Positions 32,937 through 41,451 of a DNA stretch of 64,000 nucleotides are shown here, in pieces; the stretch's first letter is position 1, and each line of letters begins with the position of its first letter. Location of the stretch: the NCBI RefSeq assembly GCF_900446215.1, contig NZ_UAQZ01000013.1, positions 372,001 to 436,000 on the forward strand. The letters run 5' to 3'. This DNA comes from Burkholderia cenocepacia. GTDB taxonomy: Bacteria; Pseudomonadota; Gammaproteobacteria; Burkholderiales; Burkholderiaceae. The notes beneath the pieces are model-generated. The model had not been told where the DNA came from and ran no database searches. It saw only the letters and a list, made by a program, of their open reading frames with translations. The translations under genes were made by a program, and so were the position numbers.

Positions 32937-33005
32937 TTTCATTTCATTCCACATTCCCCGCCAGCGGGCGGAATGACTTGACCGGCTTTTCCCAGCCAAT
33001 AGCAT
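32937..33005 (+). promoter_or_regulatory. predicted xsc promoter with upstream direct repeats
   Basis: TTGACC (32978-32983) and TAGCAT (33000-33005) are 16 bases apart. Just upstream, TTTCATTTCATTCCACAT (32937-32954) holds two overlapping TTTCATT words and CCACAT, shared with the MocR upstream region. This is a fitting place for an activator such as TauR. Confidence 0.45.
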
Positions 33006-33007
33006 CT

Positions 33008-33022
33008 GGAACAAGACGTTCC
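33008..33022. promoter_or_regulatory. GGAAC-N5-GTTCC palindrome in the xsc leader
   Basis: GGAAC-AAGAC-GTTCC lies directly after the predicted -10 box, 26 bases before the xsc ATG. The same half-sites with the same spacing occur at 39568-39582 before the IclR gene. A repressor bound here would block transcription of xsc. Confidence 0.55.
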
Positions 33023-33048
33023 GTTAATTGAACAATCGGAGACAACCC

Positions 33049-34866
33049 ATGAGCGAACAATCCACTTCCCTGCGTGCATCGACCAGCGGCCCGCAGGACA
33101 TGACGCCATCCGAAGCCTTCGTCGAAACCCTCGCGGCCAACGGCGTGACCGACATGTTCGGCATCATGGGCTCCGCGTTCATGGACGCGATGGACATCTT
33201 CGCGCCGGCCGGCATCCGCCTGATCCCGGTCGTGCACGAACAGGGCGCCGGCCACATGGCCGACGGCTATGCACGCGTGTCGGGCCGCCACGGCGTCGTG
33301 ATCGGCCAGAACGGCCCCGGCATCAGCAACTGCGTGACCGCGATCGCGGCCGCGTACTGGGCGCACAGCCCGGTCGTGATCGTCACGCCGGAGGCCGGCA
33401 CGATGGGCATCGGCCTCGGCGGCTTCCAGGAAGCGAACCAGTTGCCGATGTTCCAGGAATTCACGAAATACCAGGGCCACGTCACGCACCCGGCGCGGAT
33501 GGCCGAATTCACCGCGCGCTGCTTCGATCGCGCCCAGGCCGAGATGGGCCCGACGCAGCTGAACATTCCGCGCGACTACTTCTACGGCAAGGTCAAGGTC
33601 GAGATTCCGCAACCGCGCCGGCTCGATCGCGGCCCCGGCGGCGAACAGAGCCTGAACGACGCGGCCGATCTGATCGCGCAGGCGAAATTCCCGGTGATCA
33701 TCTCGGGCGGCGGCGTCGTGATGGCCGACGCGATCGAGGAATGCAAGGCGCTCGCCGAACGGCTCGGTGCGCCGGTCGTCAACAGCTACCTGCACAACGA
33801 CTCGTTCCCGGCGAACCATCCGCTGTGGTGCGGCCCGCTCGGCTACCAGGGCTCGAAGGCCGCGATGAAGCTGCTGTCGCGCGCGGACGTCGTGATCGCG
33901 CTCGGTTCGCGCCTCGGGCCGTTCGGCACGCTGCCGCAGCACGGGATGGACTACTGGCCGAAGGACGCGAAGATCATCCAGATCGACGCCGACCACAAGA
34001 TGCTCGGCCTCGTGAAGAAGATCTCGGTCGGCATCTGCGGCGACGCGAAGGCGGCGGCCGTCGCGCTCGCGCAGCGCCTCGACGGCCGCACGCTCGCATG
34101 CGACGGCTCGCGCGGCGAGCGCGCCGACCAGATCGCGACCGAGAAGGCCGCGTGGGAAAAGGAACTCGACGACTGGACGCACGAGCGTGACGCCTACAGC
34201 CTCGACATGATCGAGGAACAGAAGAACGAAAAAACCTTCAACGGCGGGCGCTACCTGCATCCGCGCCAGGTGCTGCGCGAGCTCGAAAAGGCGATGCCCG
34301 AGGACGTGATGGTGTCGACCGACATCGGCAACATCAACTCGGTCGCGAACAGCTACCTGCGCTTCAACAAGCCGCGCAGCTTCTTCGCGGCGATGAGCTG
34401 GGGCAACTGCGGCTACGCGTTCCCGACGATCATCGGTGCGAAGGTCGCCGCGCCGCACCGCCCGGCCGTGTCGTATGCGGGCGACGGCGCGTGGGGCATG
34501 AGCCTGATGGAAACGATGACCTGCGTGCGTCACAACATCCCGGTCACGGCCGTGGTGTTCCACAACCGTCAATGGGGCGCGGAGAAGAAGAACCAGGTCG
34601 ACTTCTACAACCGCCGCTTCGTCGCGGGCGAACTCGACAACCAGAGTTTCGCGGCGATCGCCCGTGCGATGGGCGCCGAAGGGATCACGGTCGACCGTCT
34701 GGAGGATGTCGGGCCGGCACTCAAGCGCGCGATCGACATGCAGATGAACGAAGGCAAGACGACGATCATCGAGATCATGTGCACGCGCGAACTCGGCGAT
34801 CCGTTCCGCCGCGACGCGCTGTCGAAGCCGGTTCGCATGCTCGACAAGTACAAGGACTACGTGTGA
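33049..34866 (+). CDS. xsc: sulfoacetaldehyde acetyltransferase
   Basis: This 605-residue ThDP enzyme converts sulfoacetaldehyde and phosphate to acetyl phosphate and sulfite in the cytoplasm. Seen: the catalytic Glu segment VVHEQGAGHMADGYAR (about 62-77), the ThDP motif SYAGDGAWGMSLMET (about 482-496) ending near FHNRQWGAEKKNQ, and a C-terminal DPFRRDALSKPVRMLDKYKDYV-like end. Length and these segments match Xsc rather than acetolactate synthase. GGAGA lies seven bases before the ATG at 33049. It is followed by pta and a TauE/SafE exporter, the common Xsc context. Confidence 0.95.
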   Translation: MSEQSTSLRASTSGPQDMTPSEAFVETLAANGVTDMFGIMGSAFMDAMDIFAPAGIRLIPVVHEQGAGHMADGYARVSGRHGVVIGQNGPGISNCVTAIAAAYWAHSPVVIVTPEAGTMGIGLGGFQEANQLPMFQEFTKYQGHVTHPARMAEFTARCFDRAQAEMGPTQLNIPRDYFYGKVKVEIPQPRRLDRGPGGEQSLNDAADLIAQAKFPVIISGGGVVMADAIEECKALAERLGAPVVNSYLHNDSFPANHPLWCGPLGYQGSKAAMKLLSRADVVIALGSRLGPFGTLPQHGMDYWPKDAKIIQIDADHKMLGLVKKISVGICGDAKAAAVALAQRLDGRTLACDGSRGERADQIATEKAAWEKELDDWTHERDAYSLDMIEEQKNEKTFNGGRYLHPRQVLRELEKAMPEDVMVSTDIGNINSVANSYLRFNKPRSFFAAMSWGNCGYAFPTIIGAKVAAPHRPAVSYAGDGAWGMSLMETMTCVRHNIPVTAVVFHNRQWGAEKKNQVDFYNRRFVAGELDNQSFAAIARAMGAEGITVDRLEDVGPALKRAIDMQMNEGKTTIIEIMCTRELGDPFRRDALSKPVRMLDKYKDYV

Positions 34867-34890
34867 TGCCGCGTCGCTGACGCACCCGCG

Positions 34891-34919
34891 TCCGGCCGTG
34901 CCCTCCCCGCACGGCCGGA
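34891..34919 (+). terminator. first hairpin after xsc
   Basis: A perfect 11-bp stem (34891-34901 with 34909-34919) closes CCTCCCC, starting 25 bases after the xsc stop. No U-run follows directly; a second hairpin with a U-run comes next. Confidence 0.55.
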
Positions 34920-34923
34920 ACCC

Positions 34924-34969
34924 GGCCGGACGCCGTGCCCCGTGCGGGCCGCCGCATCCGGCCTTTTTT
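34924..34969 (+). terminator. second hairpin with T6 run, between xsc and pta
   Basis: GGCCGGA (34924-34930) pairs with TCCGGCC (34957-34963), followed at once by six T (34964-34969), the layout of an intrinsic terminator with an internally structured loop. It ends only 14 bases before the pta ATG and would reduce pta transcription from the xsc promoter. Confidence 0.55.
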
Positions 34970-34983
34970 ACTTCGAATTCCCG

Positions 34984-36018
34984 ATGAAAGCCCTCGACCG
35001 CATTCTCGAATCCGCGCGCCGCCAGCCGATGCGCATCGCGCTGTGCGAAGCCGACGACCCGCGCGTGCTGCATGCCGCCGCGCGCGCGACACGCGACGGC
35101 ATCGCCCGCATCGTGCTCGTCGGCGACCGTGCGGCCATCCACGCGGCGGCCGCGCGCGACGCACTCGACCTCGACGGCATGACGCTCGTCGATCCGGCCA
35201 CCGCCCCGCAACGCGACGCGTATGCCGACGCGCTGCACGCGTTGCGCAAAGCCAAGGGCATGACGGCCGACGCCGCGCGCGACGCGGTGCTCGACCCGCT
35301 CTGCCATGCGAACCTGATGGTGCGGCTCGGCGACGCGGACGGCTCGGTCGCGGGCGCCGTGCATGCGACGGCCGACGTGGTGCGCGCGGCGATCCAGCTG
35401 ATCGGCGTCGATCCGGCGTTCCGGATCGTGTCGAGCTTCTTCCTGATGATGCTGTGCGAGCCGTTCCATACGATCAAGGGCGGGCTGATCTTCTCCGACT
35501 GCGCGCTCGTCGTCGATCCGGACGCCGGCCAGCTCGCCGAGATCGCGATGGCCGCCGCCGACAGCGCGCACGCGCTGCTCGGCGAAGCACCACGCGTCGC
35601 GATGCTGTCGTTCTCGACGAGCGGCAGCGCGCACCATGCGGCGGTCGACAAGGTGACGGCCGCGACCGCGCGCGTGCGCGAACTGCGCCCGGCGCTCGCG
35701 ATCGACGGCGACGTGCAGCTCGACGCGGCGATCGTCGCGGAAATCGCCGAGCGCAAGATCGCGCATTCGCAGGTCGGCGGCCACGCGAACGTGCTCGTGT
35801 TCCCGAGCCTCGAAGCCGGCAACATCGGCTACAAGCTCGCCGAGCGGATCGGCCGCGCAAAGGCCGTCGGCCCGCTGTTGCAGGGCTTGCGCCGGCCTGC
35901 GAACGACCTGTCGCGCGGCTGCGGCGCCGACGACGTGTATCACGTGATCGCGGCGACCACCGTGCAGGCGCAAGCGGCCATGCAACGGGCCGCGACCGGC
36001 GAGGTCGCACCCGCATGA
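34984..36018 (+). CDS. pta: phosphate acetyltransferase
   Basis: This 344-residue enzyme is the short, catalytic-domain-only PTA. It converts acetyl phosphate and CoA to acetyl-CoA. Family segments are RIALCEADDPRVLHAA, LMVRLGDADGSVAGAVH, FFLMMLCEPFHTIKGG and MLSFSTSGSAHHAAVDKV. Placed after xsc it uses the acetyl phosphate made by Xsc. The start at 34984 is the only ATG at the homology start but has no Shine-Dalgarno (TTCGAATTCCCG precedes it). Its stop overlaps the ATG of the exporter gene in an ATGA arrangement. Confidence 0.92.
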   Translation: MKALDRILESARRQPMRIALCEADDPRVLHAAARATRDGIARIVLVGDRAAIHAAAARDALDLDGMTLVDPATAPQRDAYADALHALRKAKGMTADAARDAVLDPLCHANLMVRLGDADGSVAGAVHATADVVRAAIQLIGVDPAFRIVSSFFLMMLCEPFHTIKGGLIFSDCALVVDPDAGQLAEIAMAAADSAHALLGEAPRVAMLSFSTSGSAHHAAVDKVTAATARVRELRPALAIDGDVQLDAAIVAEIAERKIAHSQVGGHANVLVFPSLEAGNIGYKLAERIGRAKAVGPLLQGLRRPANDLSRGCGADDVYHVIAATTVQAQAAMQRAATGEVAPA

Positions 36019-36782
36019 CGGCCGACAAACTGGCGATCCTGATCGCGGTGATCGGCGCCGGCAGCTATTTCCAGACCGTCACGGGTTTCGGCCTCGGGAT
36101 GATCGTGATGGGCGTGACGAGCGGCTTCGGGCTCGCGCCGCTCGCCACGGTCGCGACGCTGATGAGCGTCGTGTCGCTCGCGAACGGCGCGACCGCGCTG
36201 CCGGGCCGGCTGCATCACATCGACTGGCGGGCGGTCGGCGCGGCGACGCTCGGCATCCTGCCGTCGGTCGTCGCCGGCGTGGTGCTGCTCGAATGCCTGA
36301 GCCGCTCGGCGGCCGACCTGCTGCAACTGATCCTCGGCGTGGTCGTGCTGTACGGCGGCCTGAGCGCGGCGCTGCGGCCGACGCCGCTGACGGAACGCTC
36401 GGACAACCGCAGCTTCTTCGTCAGCGGCATCTTCGGCGGGCTGCTGAGCGGGATGTTCGGCGTGTCGGGGCCGCCGTTGATCTTCCAGTTCTACCGGCAG
36501 CCGCTGACGCTCGTGCAGATCCGCTGCGCGCTGATCGTGCTGTTCACGACCACGTCGGCCACGCGCGTGCTGTACAGCGCGTGCGAAGGCCAGCTCGATC
36601 GCGACATCTGGCTGCTGGCCGCGCTCGCGACCCCGGTCGTGATGCTGACGACGGTCGCCGGCCGGCACTACCCGCCGCCGCTGTCGCCGGTCGCGCTGCG
36701 CCGGCTCGCGTTCGGCGTGCTGATGGCGATCGGCGTCGGGCTGATCGCGACGTCGCTGCCGCCGCTGCTGCATCGCGGCTGA
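36015..36782 (+). CDS. TauE/SafE-family sulfite/sulfonate exporter
   Basis: This 255-residue membrane protein has about eight helices and the family repeats GAGSYFQTVTGFGLGMIVMG near the N-terminus and SGIFGGLLSGMFGVSGPPLI in the second half. TauE/SafE proteins move sulfite, sulfoacetate or similar C2 sulfonates across the inner membrane. It is translationally coupled to pta by a 4-base overlap. With Xsc making sulfite, sulfite export is the natural guess. It is convergent with the CobT-like gene, 12 bases away. Confidence 0.88.
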   Translation: MTADKLAILIAVIGAGSYFQTVTGFGLGMIVMGVTSGFGLAPLATVATLMSVVSLANGATALPGRLHHIDWRAVGAATLGILPSVVAGVVLLECLSRSAADLLQLILGVVVLYGGLSAALRPTPLTERSDNRSFFVSGIFGGLLSGMFGVSGPPLIFQFYRQPLTLVQIRCALIVLFTTTSATRVLYSACEGQLDRDIWLLAALATPVVMLTTVAGRHYPPPLSPVALRRLAFGVLMAIGVGLIATSLPPLLHRG

Positions 36783-36794
36783 CTCCTTCCGGCT

Positions 36795-38516
36795 TCACCG
36801 TCGCGCGCCGATCCAGCCGGCGATTTCGACGAGCCGCTTCATGTCCGGGGGCGATACGAGATCGATCGCGAGCCGGTGCCGGTAGTACGGGCCGAGATCG
36901 AGCCCGACGCCGAGCCCGAGCACGTCGACGCGGCCGGCCCCTTCCTGGCGGGCGACCACCTGCTTCAGATGGTTGTCGAGGTAGAACGGATCGTTCGCCA
37001 GTGCGGTGGCGCCGTCCATCGGGCTGCCATCCGAGATCACGACGAGGATCTTTCTCGCTTCCGGCCGCGCCGCGAGCCGCGCGCACGCCCAGTCGACCGC
37101 TTCCCCGTCGATCCCTTCGCGAAACAGGTCGGCCTTGAACAGCGCGGCAATGCCGGCGCGCGCGTGCCGCCAGCGCGTGTCGGCATCCTTGAACACCAGG
37201 TGGCCGGTTTCGTTGAGGCGCCCCGGATGGCGCGGCTTGCCGCGCGCGAGCCAGTCCAGGCGCGCGCGGCCGCCGTTCCACGCAAGCGTCGTGAAACCCA
37301 GCACTTCGGTCGCGAGGCCCGCGGCGTCGCCCGCACGCGCCAGCGTGTCGACCATCAGCGCGACGCCGTCGATCCACGCCTTCATCGACCCCGAGCAGTC
37401 GATCAGGAACGCGAGCACGCAATCGGCATGCGGCCGCACGCGTTCGAGCCGGAACAGCCGCCGCTCGGCCGGCGAGCTGACGAGTTGCGCGAGCCGGCGG
37501 CCGTCGAGGCGGCCGTGTTCCTCGCCGAACGACCAGCCGTCGGCCTGCGGCACGACGAGCGCCGCGCGCAGCACGCGCGCGAGCCGCGTGACGTTAATCC
37601 GCTGCGCGGCGACCTGCGCGTCGAGCCGGTCGCGATACTCGCGCAGCAACGCCGCGCGGATCTGCGCGGCCGGCTTGAATTCGCGGTCGTAGCGCGTCGT
37701 GTACGCCCGATACGTGGCGCCGCCGCCGTGCAGCACGACGCTGTCGCCGGTCTCCACGAGCGCCGGCAGGTCGATGCCCGTGTCGTCGAAATCGACCCAC
37801 AGCGAGAAATTCGTCAGCGCGTCGTCCTGCTCGCGCGCGTCTTCCGTCTGCGTTTCGACGACGGCCGCGCGTGCGTCGCGGATCATCGACGCGATGCGCC
37901 GCGCCAGCGCCAACGCGTGGCCGGCGAACGCGCGCTGGTCGTGCCGGCAGCGGCGCAGCCCGGCAAGCGCCACGCCGATTTCCGGCACGATCGCCGCGCG
38001 CGGCGCTTCGATCAGGTCTTCCGTTTCCTCGAGCACGGGCCAGCCGGTCAGCCGCGACCACGCGATCTGCGCGACCGTGTAGACCAGGATTCCGACATGC
38101 GTATCGGCCTGCCCCGACCGGTGAAACGCGCGCGACCAGGTTTCGAAACGATGGCGCAGGTTCAGCAGGACGCCGCGCATGGCGGCCGGCGCGAGCGATT
38201 CGCAGCGCAGTTGCTCGAGCATCTCGAACAGCACACGTTCGACCGGATCGTAGCCGGACAGCGCACGATGCAGGTCGGCATCGGAGTGCAGGATGCGCAA
38301 CGCCGCGCCGTCGGCCGCGCCGCGCCACGACGCGAGATCGTCGTCGGCGGCCTGCGCGCGCAGGTGCGGTGCATGGATCGGCAGCGGCCGCAGGTCGCGG
38401 CACACGCGGCCCGCACGGTAATGCAGCGCCGCATCGCGCGTCAGCGCCCGCACGGTCGACGCGCCCAGCGCTTCGCGCGCGGCGGCGCGGCGCGCCGCGT
38501 CGCGATCGGCGCTCAC
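36795..38516 (-). CDS. CobT-like VWA-domain protein
   Basis: This 573-residue protein resembles the CobT subunit of aerobic cobaltochelatase. The C-terminal VWA domain (about 370-570) has the MIDAS motif LIDCSGSMKAW and later ISDGSPMDGA. The middle has VTRLARVLRAALV and the long helical N-terminal region is typical. I chose the GTG at 38516 because it overlaps the upstream AAA+ gene stop in a GTGA arrangement and homology begins there. CobN, the chelatase subunit proper, is not in the window. AAA+/VWA pairs also serve as activators of other metalloenzymes, so a role besides cobalamin synthesis is possible. Confidence 0.85.
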   Translation of the reverse strand: MSADRDAARRAAAREALGASTVRALTRDAALHYRAGRVCRDLRPLPIHAPHLRAQAADDDLASWRGAADGAALRILHSDADLHRALSGYDPVERVLFEMLEQLRCESLAPAAMRGVLLNLRHRFETWSRAFHRSGQADTHVGILVYTVAQIAWSRLTGWPVLEETEDLIEAPRAAIVPEIGVALAGLRRCRHDQRAFAGHALALARRIASMIRDARAAVVETQTEDAREQDDALTNFSLWVDFDDTGIDLPALVETGDSVVLHGGGATYRAYTTRYDREFKPAAQIRAALLREYRDRLDAQVAAQRINVTRLARVLRAALVVPQADGWSFGEEHGRLDGRRLAQLVSSPAERRLFRLERVRPHADCVLAFLIDCSGSMKAWIDGVALMVDTLARAGDAAGLATEVLGFTTLAWNGGRARLDWLARGKPRHPGRLNETGHLVFKDADTRWRHARAGIAALFKADLFREGIDGEAVDWACARLAARPEARKILVVISDGSPMDGATALANDPFYLDNHLKQVVARQEGAGRVDVLGLGVGLDLGPYYRHRLAIDLVSPPDMKRLVEIAGWIGARR

Positions 38517-39502
38517 CGTCCCGCTCCCGGCTCGCCGCCGCCGGCGCGCGACGCGACCGCCAGTTCCTCGCCGAAGCAGCGCTGGTAATACTCGGCGACG
38601 ACCGGCCGCTCCGCGTCGTCGCACTTGTTCAGGAACGTCAGCCGGAACGCGAGCGCCGGATCGCGGAAGATCTGGCAGTTCTCGGCCCAGTTGATCACCG
38701 TGCGCGGCGACATCAGCGTCGACAGATCGCCGGTCGCGAAACCGTTGCGCGTCAGCTCGGCCAGGCTCACCATCGATTCGAGCAGCGGGCGGCCGGCTTC
38801 GTCCGCGAGTGCCGGCACGCGTGCGCGCACGATGCCGATCTCCTCGTCGCGCGGCAGGTAGTCGAGCGTCGCGACCACGTTCCAGCGGTCCATCTGCGCG
38901 TGGTTGAGCATCTGCGTGCCGTGGTAGAGCCCGTTCAGGTTGCCGAGCCCGACCGTGTTCGCGGTCGCGAACAGCCGGAACGACGGATGCGGATGGATCA
39001 CGCGATTCTGGTCGAGCAGCGTGAACTTGCCGTCGCGCTCCAGGATCCGCTGGATCACGAACATCACGTCGGGCCGCCCCGCATCGTATTCGTCGAAGAT
39101 CAGCGCGACCGGACGCTGCAGCGCCCACGGCACGATCCCTTCCTGGAACTCGGTCACCTGCACGTCGTCGCGCACGACGATCGCGTCCTTGCCGACGAGG
39201 TCGAGCCGGCTGATGTGACCGTCGAGGTTCACGCGCACGCACGGCCAGTTCAGCCGCGCCGCGACCTGCTCGATATGGGTCGACTTGCCGGTGCCGTGCA
39301 TCCCCTGCACGAGCACGCGGCGGTTGCGCGCGAAGCCCGCGAGAATCGCGAGCGTGACGTCCGGGTTGAAGCGGTACGCGTCGTCGATATCGGGCACGTG
39401 ATCGTCGCGCGCGCCGAACGCGGGCACCATCAGGTCCGAGTCGAAACCGAACCGTTCGCGGACCGACACCATGCAGTCCGGCTTGTTCGTTACCCCATCC
39501 AT
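38513..39502 (-). CDS. CobS-like MoxR-type AAA+ ATPase
   Basis: This 329-residue AAA+ protein matches CobS closely: N-terminal FGFDSDLMVPAFG, then YRFNPDVTLAILAGF, Walker A GMHGTGKST at residues 67-75, Walker B ALIFDEYDAG, sensor FRLFATANTVG and the arginine-finger region ending in a C-terminal lid. AGGAG lies about nine bases before the ATG at 39502. It overlaps the CobT-like gene by four bases, so the two are coupled and presumably form a complex. CobS powers cobalt insertion with CobN in aerobic B12 synthesis; no CobN or other cob gene is near. Confidence 0.88.
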   Translation of the reverse strand: MDGVTNKPDCMVSVRERFGFDSDLMVPAFGARDDHVPDIDDAYRFNPDVTLAILAGFARNRRVLVQGMHGTGKSTHIEQVAARLNWPCVRVNLDGHISRLDLVGKDAIVVRDDVQVTEFQEGIVPWALQRPVALIFDEYDAGRPDVMFVIQRILERDGKFTLLDQNRVIHPHPSFRLFATANTVGLGNLNGLYHGTQMLNHAQMDRWNVVATLDYLPRDEEIGIVRARVPALADEAGRPLLESMVSLAELTRNGFATGDLSTLMSPRTVINWAENCQIFRDPALAFRLTFLNKCDDAERPVVAEYYQRCFGEELAVASRAGGGEPGAGR

Positions 39503-39566
39503 CGCGTGGCGCTCCTGTCGTTGCCTGTTGCGCAGGCGTCGATGGCGCCTGCGTCGATCCTGTTGA

Positions 39567-39583
39567 CGGAACGATGCGTTCCG
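39567..39583. promoter_or_regulatory. palindrome CGGAACG-ATG-CGTTCCG, candidate IclR operator
   Basis: A perfect 7-bp inverted repeat with a 3-base centre lies in the 185-base divergent region between the CobS-like and IclR genes, with TTGAC overlapping its left edge. It contains GGAAC-N5-GTTCC, as in the xsc leader. A further TTCCGGAA lies at 39672-39679, close to the IclR start. Confidence 0.6.
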
Positions 39584-39687
39584 CTGCCGAAAATGCGGGC
39601 CGGGTTGCCGGCCCCCGCCGCCCCGTGCGGCCGGCCTGCCGGACCGTTCGGTACAATGGCCGCAGTCCAGTTTCCGGAACGCCCGAC

Positions 39688-40440
39688 ATGCTGCCCGCGG
39701 ATACGCCCACGCTGCGCGCCTTCGCGCTGCTCGAACATCTCGTCCAGGCCGGCGACGCCGTGTCGCTCGCCGATCTCGCGCGCGACGTCGATATCCCGAA
39801 GGCCTCGCTGCACCGGATGCTCGCGTCGCTCGAAGCCGGCGGGCTCGTGATCCGGGAGCCGGGCCGCAAGAACGCGTATGCGGTCGGCCCGCGCCTCGCG
39901 CGGCTCGGCACCGGCGTGATGCTGCACGCGGGCACGCGCCGGCTGCGCCATGCGATCCTCGAACGGCTCGTCGCCGACCTCGCCGAGACCTGCAACCTGA
40001 CCGCCCTGCACGACACGGAAGTCGTCTATCTCGACCGCGTGGAAGCCGACTGGCCGCTGCGGCTCGACCTGAAACCCGGCTCGCGCGTGCCCGCTTACTG
40101 CAGCGCCAGCGGCAAGCTGCTGCTCGCGCTGCTGCCGCGCGACGAACGCGCGGCGCTGGTGCGCACGATGGCGCTGCCGCGCCATACGCCGAACACGATC
40201 TCCGACCCGGAATTGCTCGAAGCCGAACTCGACCGCACCGCGCACAAGGGCATCGCGATCGACAACGAGGAATTCGTCGCGGGGATCGTCTGCATCGCGG
40301 CGCCGGTGCTCGACGACGACGGCGCGTGCATCGCCGCGGTCGCCGTCCATGCGCCGGTGTCGCGCGCGCCGCTGTCGCGGCTGCTCGACCACGTGCCGCG
40401 GCTGCAGGAAGCGGCCCGCGCGCTCGCGAAGACCTTCTAG
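39688..40440 (+). CDS. IclR-family transcriptional regulator
   Basis: This 250-residue regulator has the winged HTH in LRAFALLEHLVQAGDAVSLA and LARDVDIPKASLHRMLASLE (about residues 8-60) and the IclR effector domain (LLADLAETCNLTALHDTEVVYLDRVE-like region, then GSRVPAYCSASGKLLLAL and GIAIDNEEFVAGIVCIAAPV). The ATG at 39688 is where homology begins. It lies between the CobS-like gene (divergent) and soeC (convergent). The palindrome shared with the xsc leader suggests that it controls the xsc operon as well as itself. Confidence 0.9.
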   Translation: MLPADTPTLRAFALLEHLVQAGDAVSLADLARDVDIPKASLHRMLASLEAGGLVIREPGRKNAYAVGPRLARLGTGVMLHAGTRRLRHAILERLVADLAETCNLTALHDTEVVYLDRVEADWPLRLDLKPGSRVPAYCSASGKLLLALLPRDERAALVRTMALPRHTPNTISDPELLEAELDRTAHKGIAIDNEEFVAGIVCIAAPVLDDDGACIAAVAVHAPVSRAPLSRLLDHVPRLQEAARALAKTF

Positions 40441-40466
40441 TGCCGCGCGGCGGCGCGCCGGCCGCG

Positions 40467-41414
40467 TCATGACGCGCGCTGGTAGTAGAGGTTCTGCGGA
40501 TGCCGCGCATCCGCGAAGAAGAACCAGCGTTCCGCCACCAGCCCCGCGTACTGGATCACGAACGCCGCGCCGAGCGCGACGGCCGCCGCGATCGAAGTCG
40601 GCGCGAACGCGCCGGCGCCGGTCAGCACGAACGGCACCGCGAATGCGCCGATCAGGAAGCCGGCCTTCACCGCGCGCAGCGTGCCGTTGCCCTGCCCGTG
40701 AAAGAACTCCTTCGTGTTGAACGCGCTGGCCGTGAAGCCGCGCGACTTCTGTTCGACCTTCGCGTGACGAATCCCCGTCGCGCTCTGCACGGTCGACTTC
40801 GGCCGCAGCCGTGCATTGCGTGCGAGCGACGCGAGCCGCGCCACGCCACCGGCGAACGTCAGCACGCAGGCGGCCGCCGCGAGCCGGCCGACCAGCGTCG
40901 GCGCGAGCCACGCGGCGCAGGCCGTCGCGAGCGTGCAGCCCGATGCGCAGCCGAGCAGCACGAAGTTCACGAGCGTCAGCGGGCTCGCCCATTCCTGCAG
41001 GAAGCGCAGGCACGCGTAGATCATCGCCGTGCAGACGAACAGCGCGACGCTCGCGAGCGCGCCCGCCGCACCGATCAGCAGCGTGCCGGGCCACGCGAAC
41101 AGATGCGCCGCGCCATACGCGAACGCGCAGGCGAGAAACACCGGCAGCGCGATGCACTCGCGCGACAGCCACGACGTACGCCACATCGCGATCGCGCGCC
41201 ACGCGCGCTCCGGGTGGCCGAGATGGAAGAACGACGCGAACAGGCCGAGCACGCCGAGTGCGACCGACAGCGCGGCCCCGGTCACGTAGAACGGGGCGCC
41301 GACGTCAACGCCGGCCAGCCGCGCCAGCGCCTCGACGATCACGAGCGTCAGCAGCAGACCCTGTGCGGCGCCGCACAGCGTGGTGAGAAAAACGACCGAA
41401 AAGGCTGGGCGCAT
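40467..41414 (-). CDS. soeC: sulfite dehydrogenase membrane anchor SoeC (DmsC-like)
   Basis: This 315-residue protein has about eight membrane helices and the DmsC-type start RPAFSVVFLTTLCGAAQGLL and the conserved FFHLGHPERAWRAIAMWRTSWLSRE loop split over helices 2-3. The C-terminus ERWFFFADARHPQNLYYQRAS is typical of DmsC anchors. It should bind quinone and anchor the catalytic subunits. It is the third gene of a three-gene operon with 41452 and 42212. Because the two partner subunits have no Tat signal, the complex should face the cytoplasm, as in SoeABC. Confidence 0.85.
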   Translation of the reverse strand: MRPAFSVVFLTTLCGAAQGLLLTLVIVEALARLAGVDVGAPFYVTGAALSVALGVLGLFASFFHLGHPERAWRAIAMWRTSWLSRECIALPVFLACAFAYGAAHLFAWPGTLLIGAAGALASVALFVCTAMIYACLRFLQEWASPLTLVNFVLLGCASGCTLATACAAWLAPTLVGRLAAAACVLTFAGGVARLASLARNARLRPKSTVQSATGIRHAKVEQKSRGFTASAFNTKEFFHGQGNGTLRAVKAGFLIGAFAVPFVLTGAGAFAPTSIAAAVALGAAFVIQYAGLVAERWFFFADARHPQNLYYQRAS

Positions 41415-41451
41415 GGAAACTCCGTCTGTGTCTGAATGAAATGCGCGTCGC

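Noticed and set aside
33049..34866. Acetolactate synthase or phosphonopyruvate decarboxylase
   Set aside because: Segments and the xsc-pta-exporter neighbourhood match sulfoacetaldehyde acetyltransferase.
38513..39502. Possible NorQ/CbbQ identity for the AAA+ protein
   Set aside because: The N-terminal FGFDSDLMVPAFG segment and overall pattern match CobS better.
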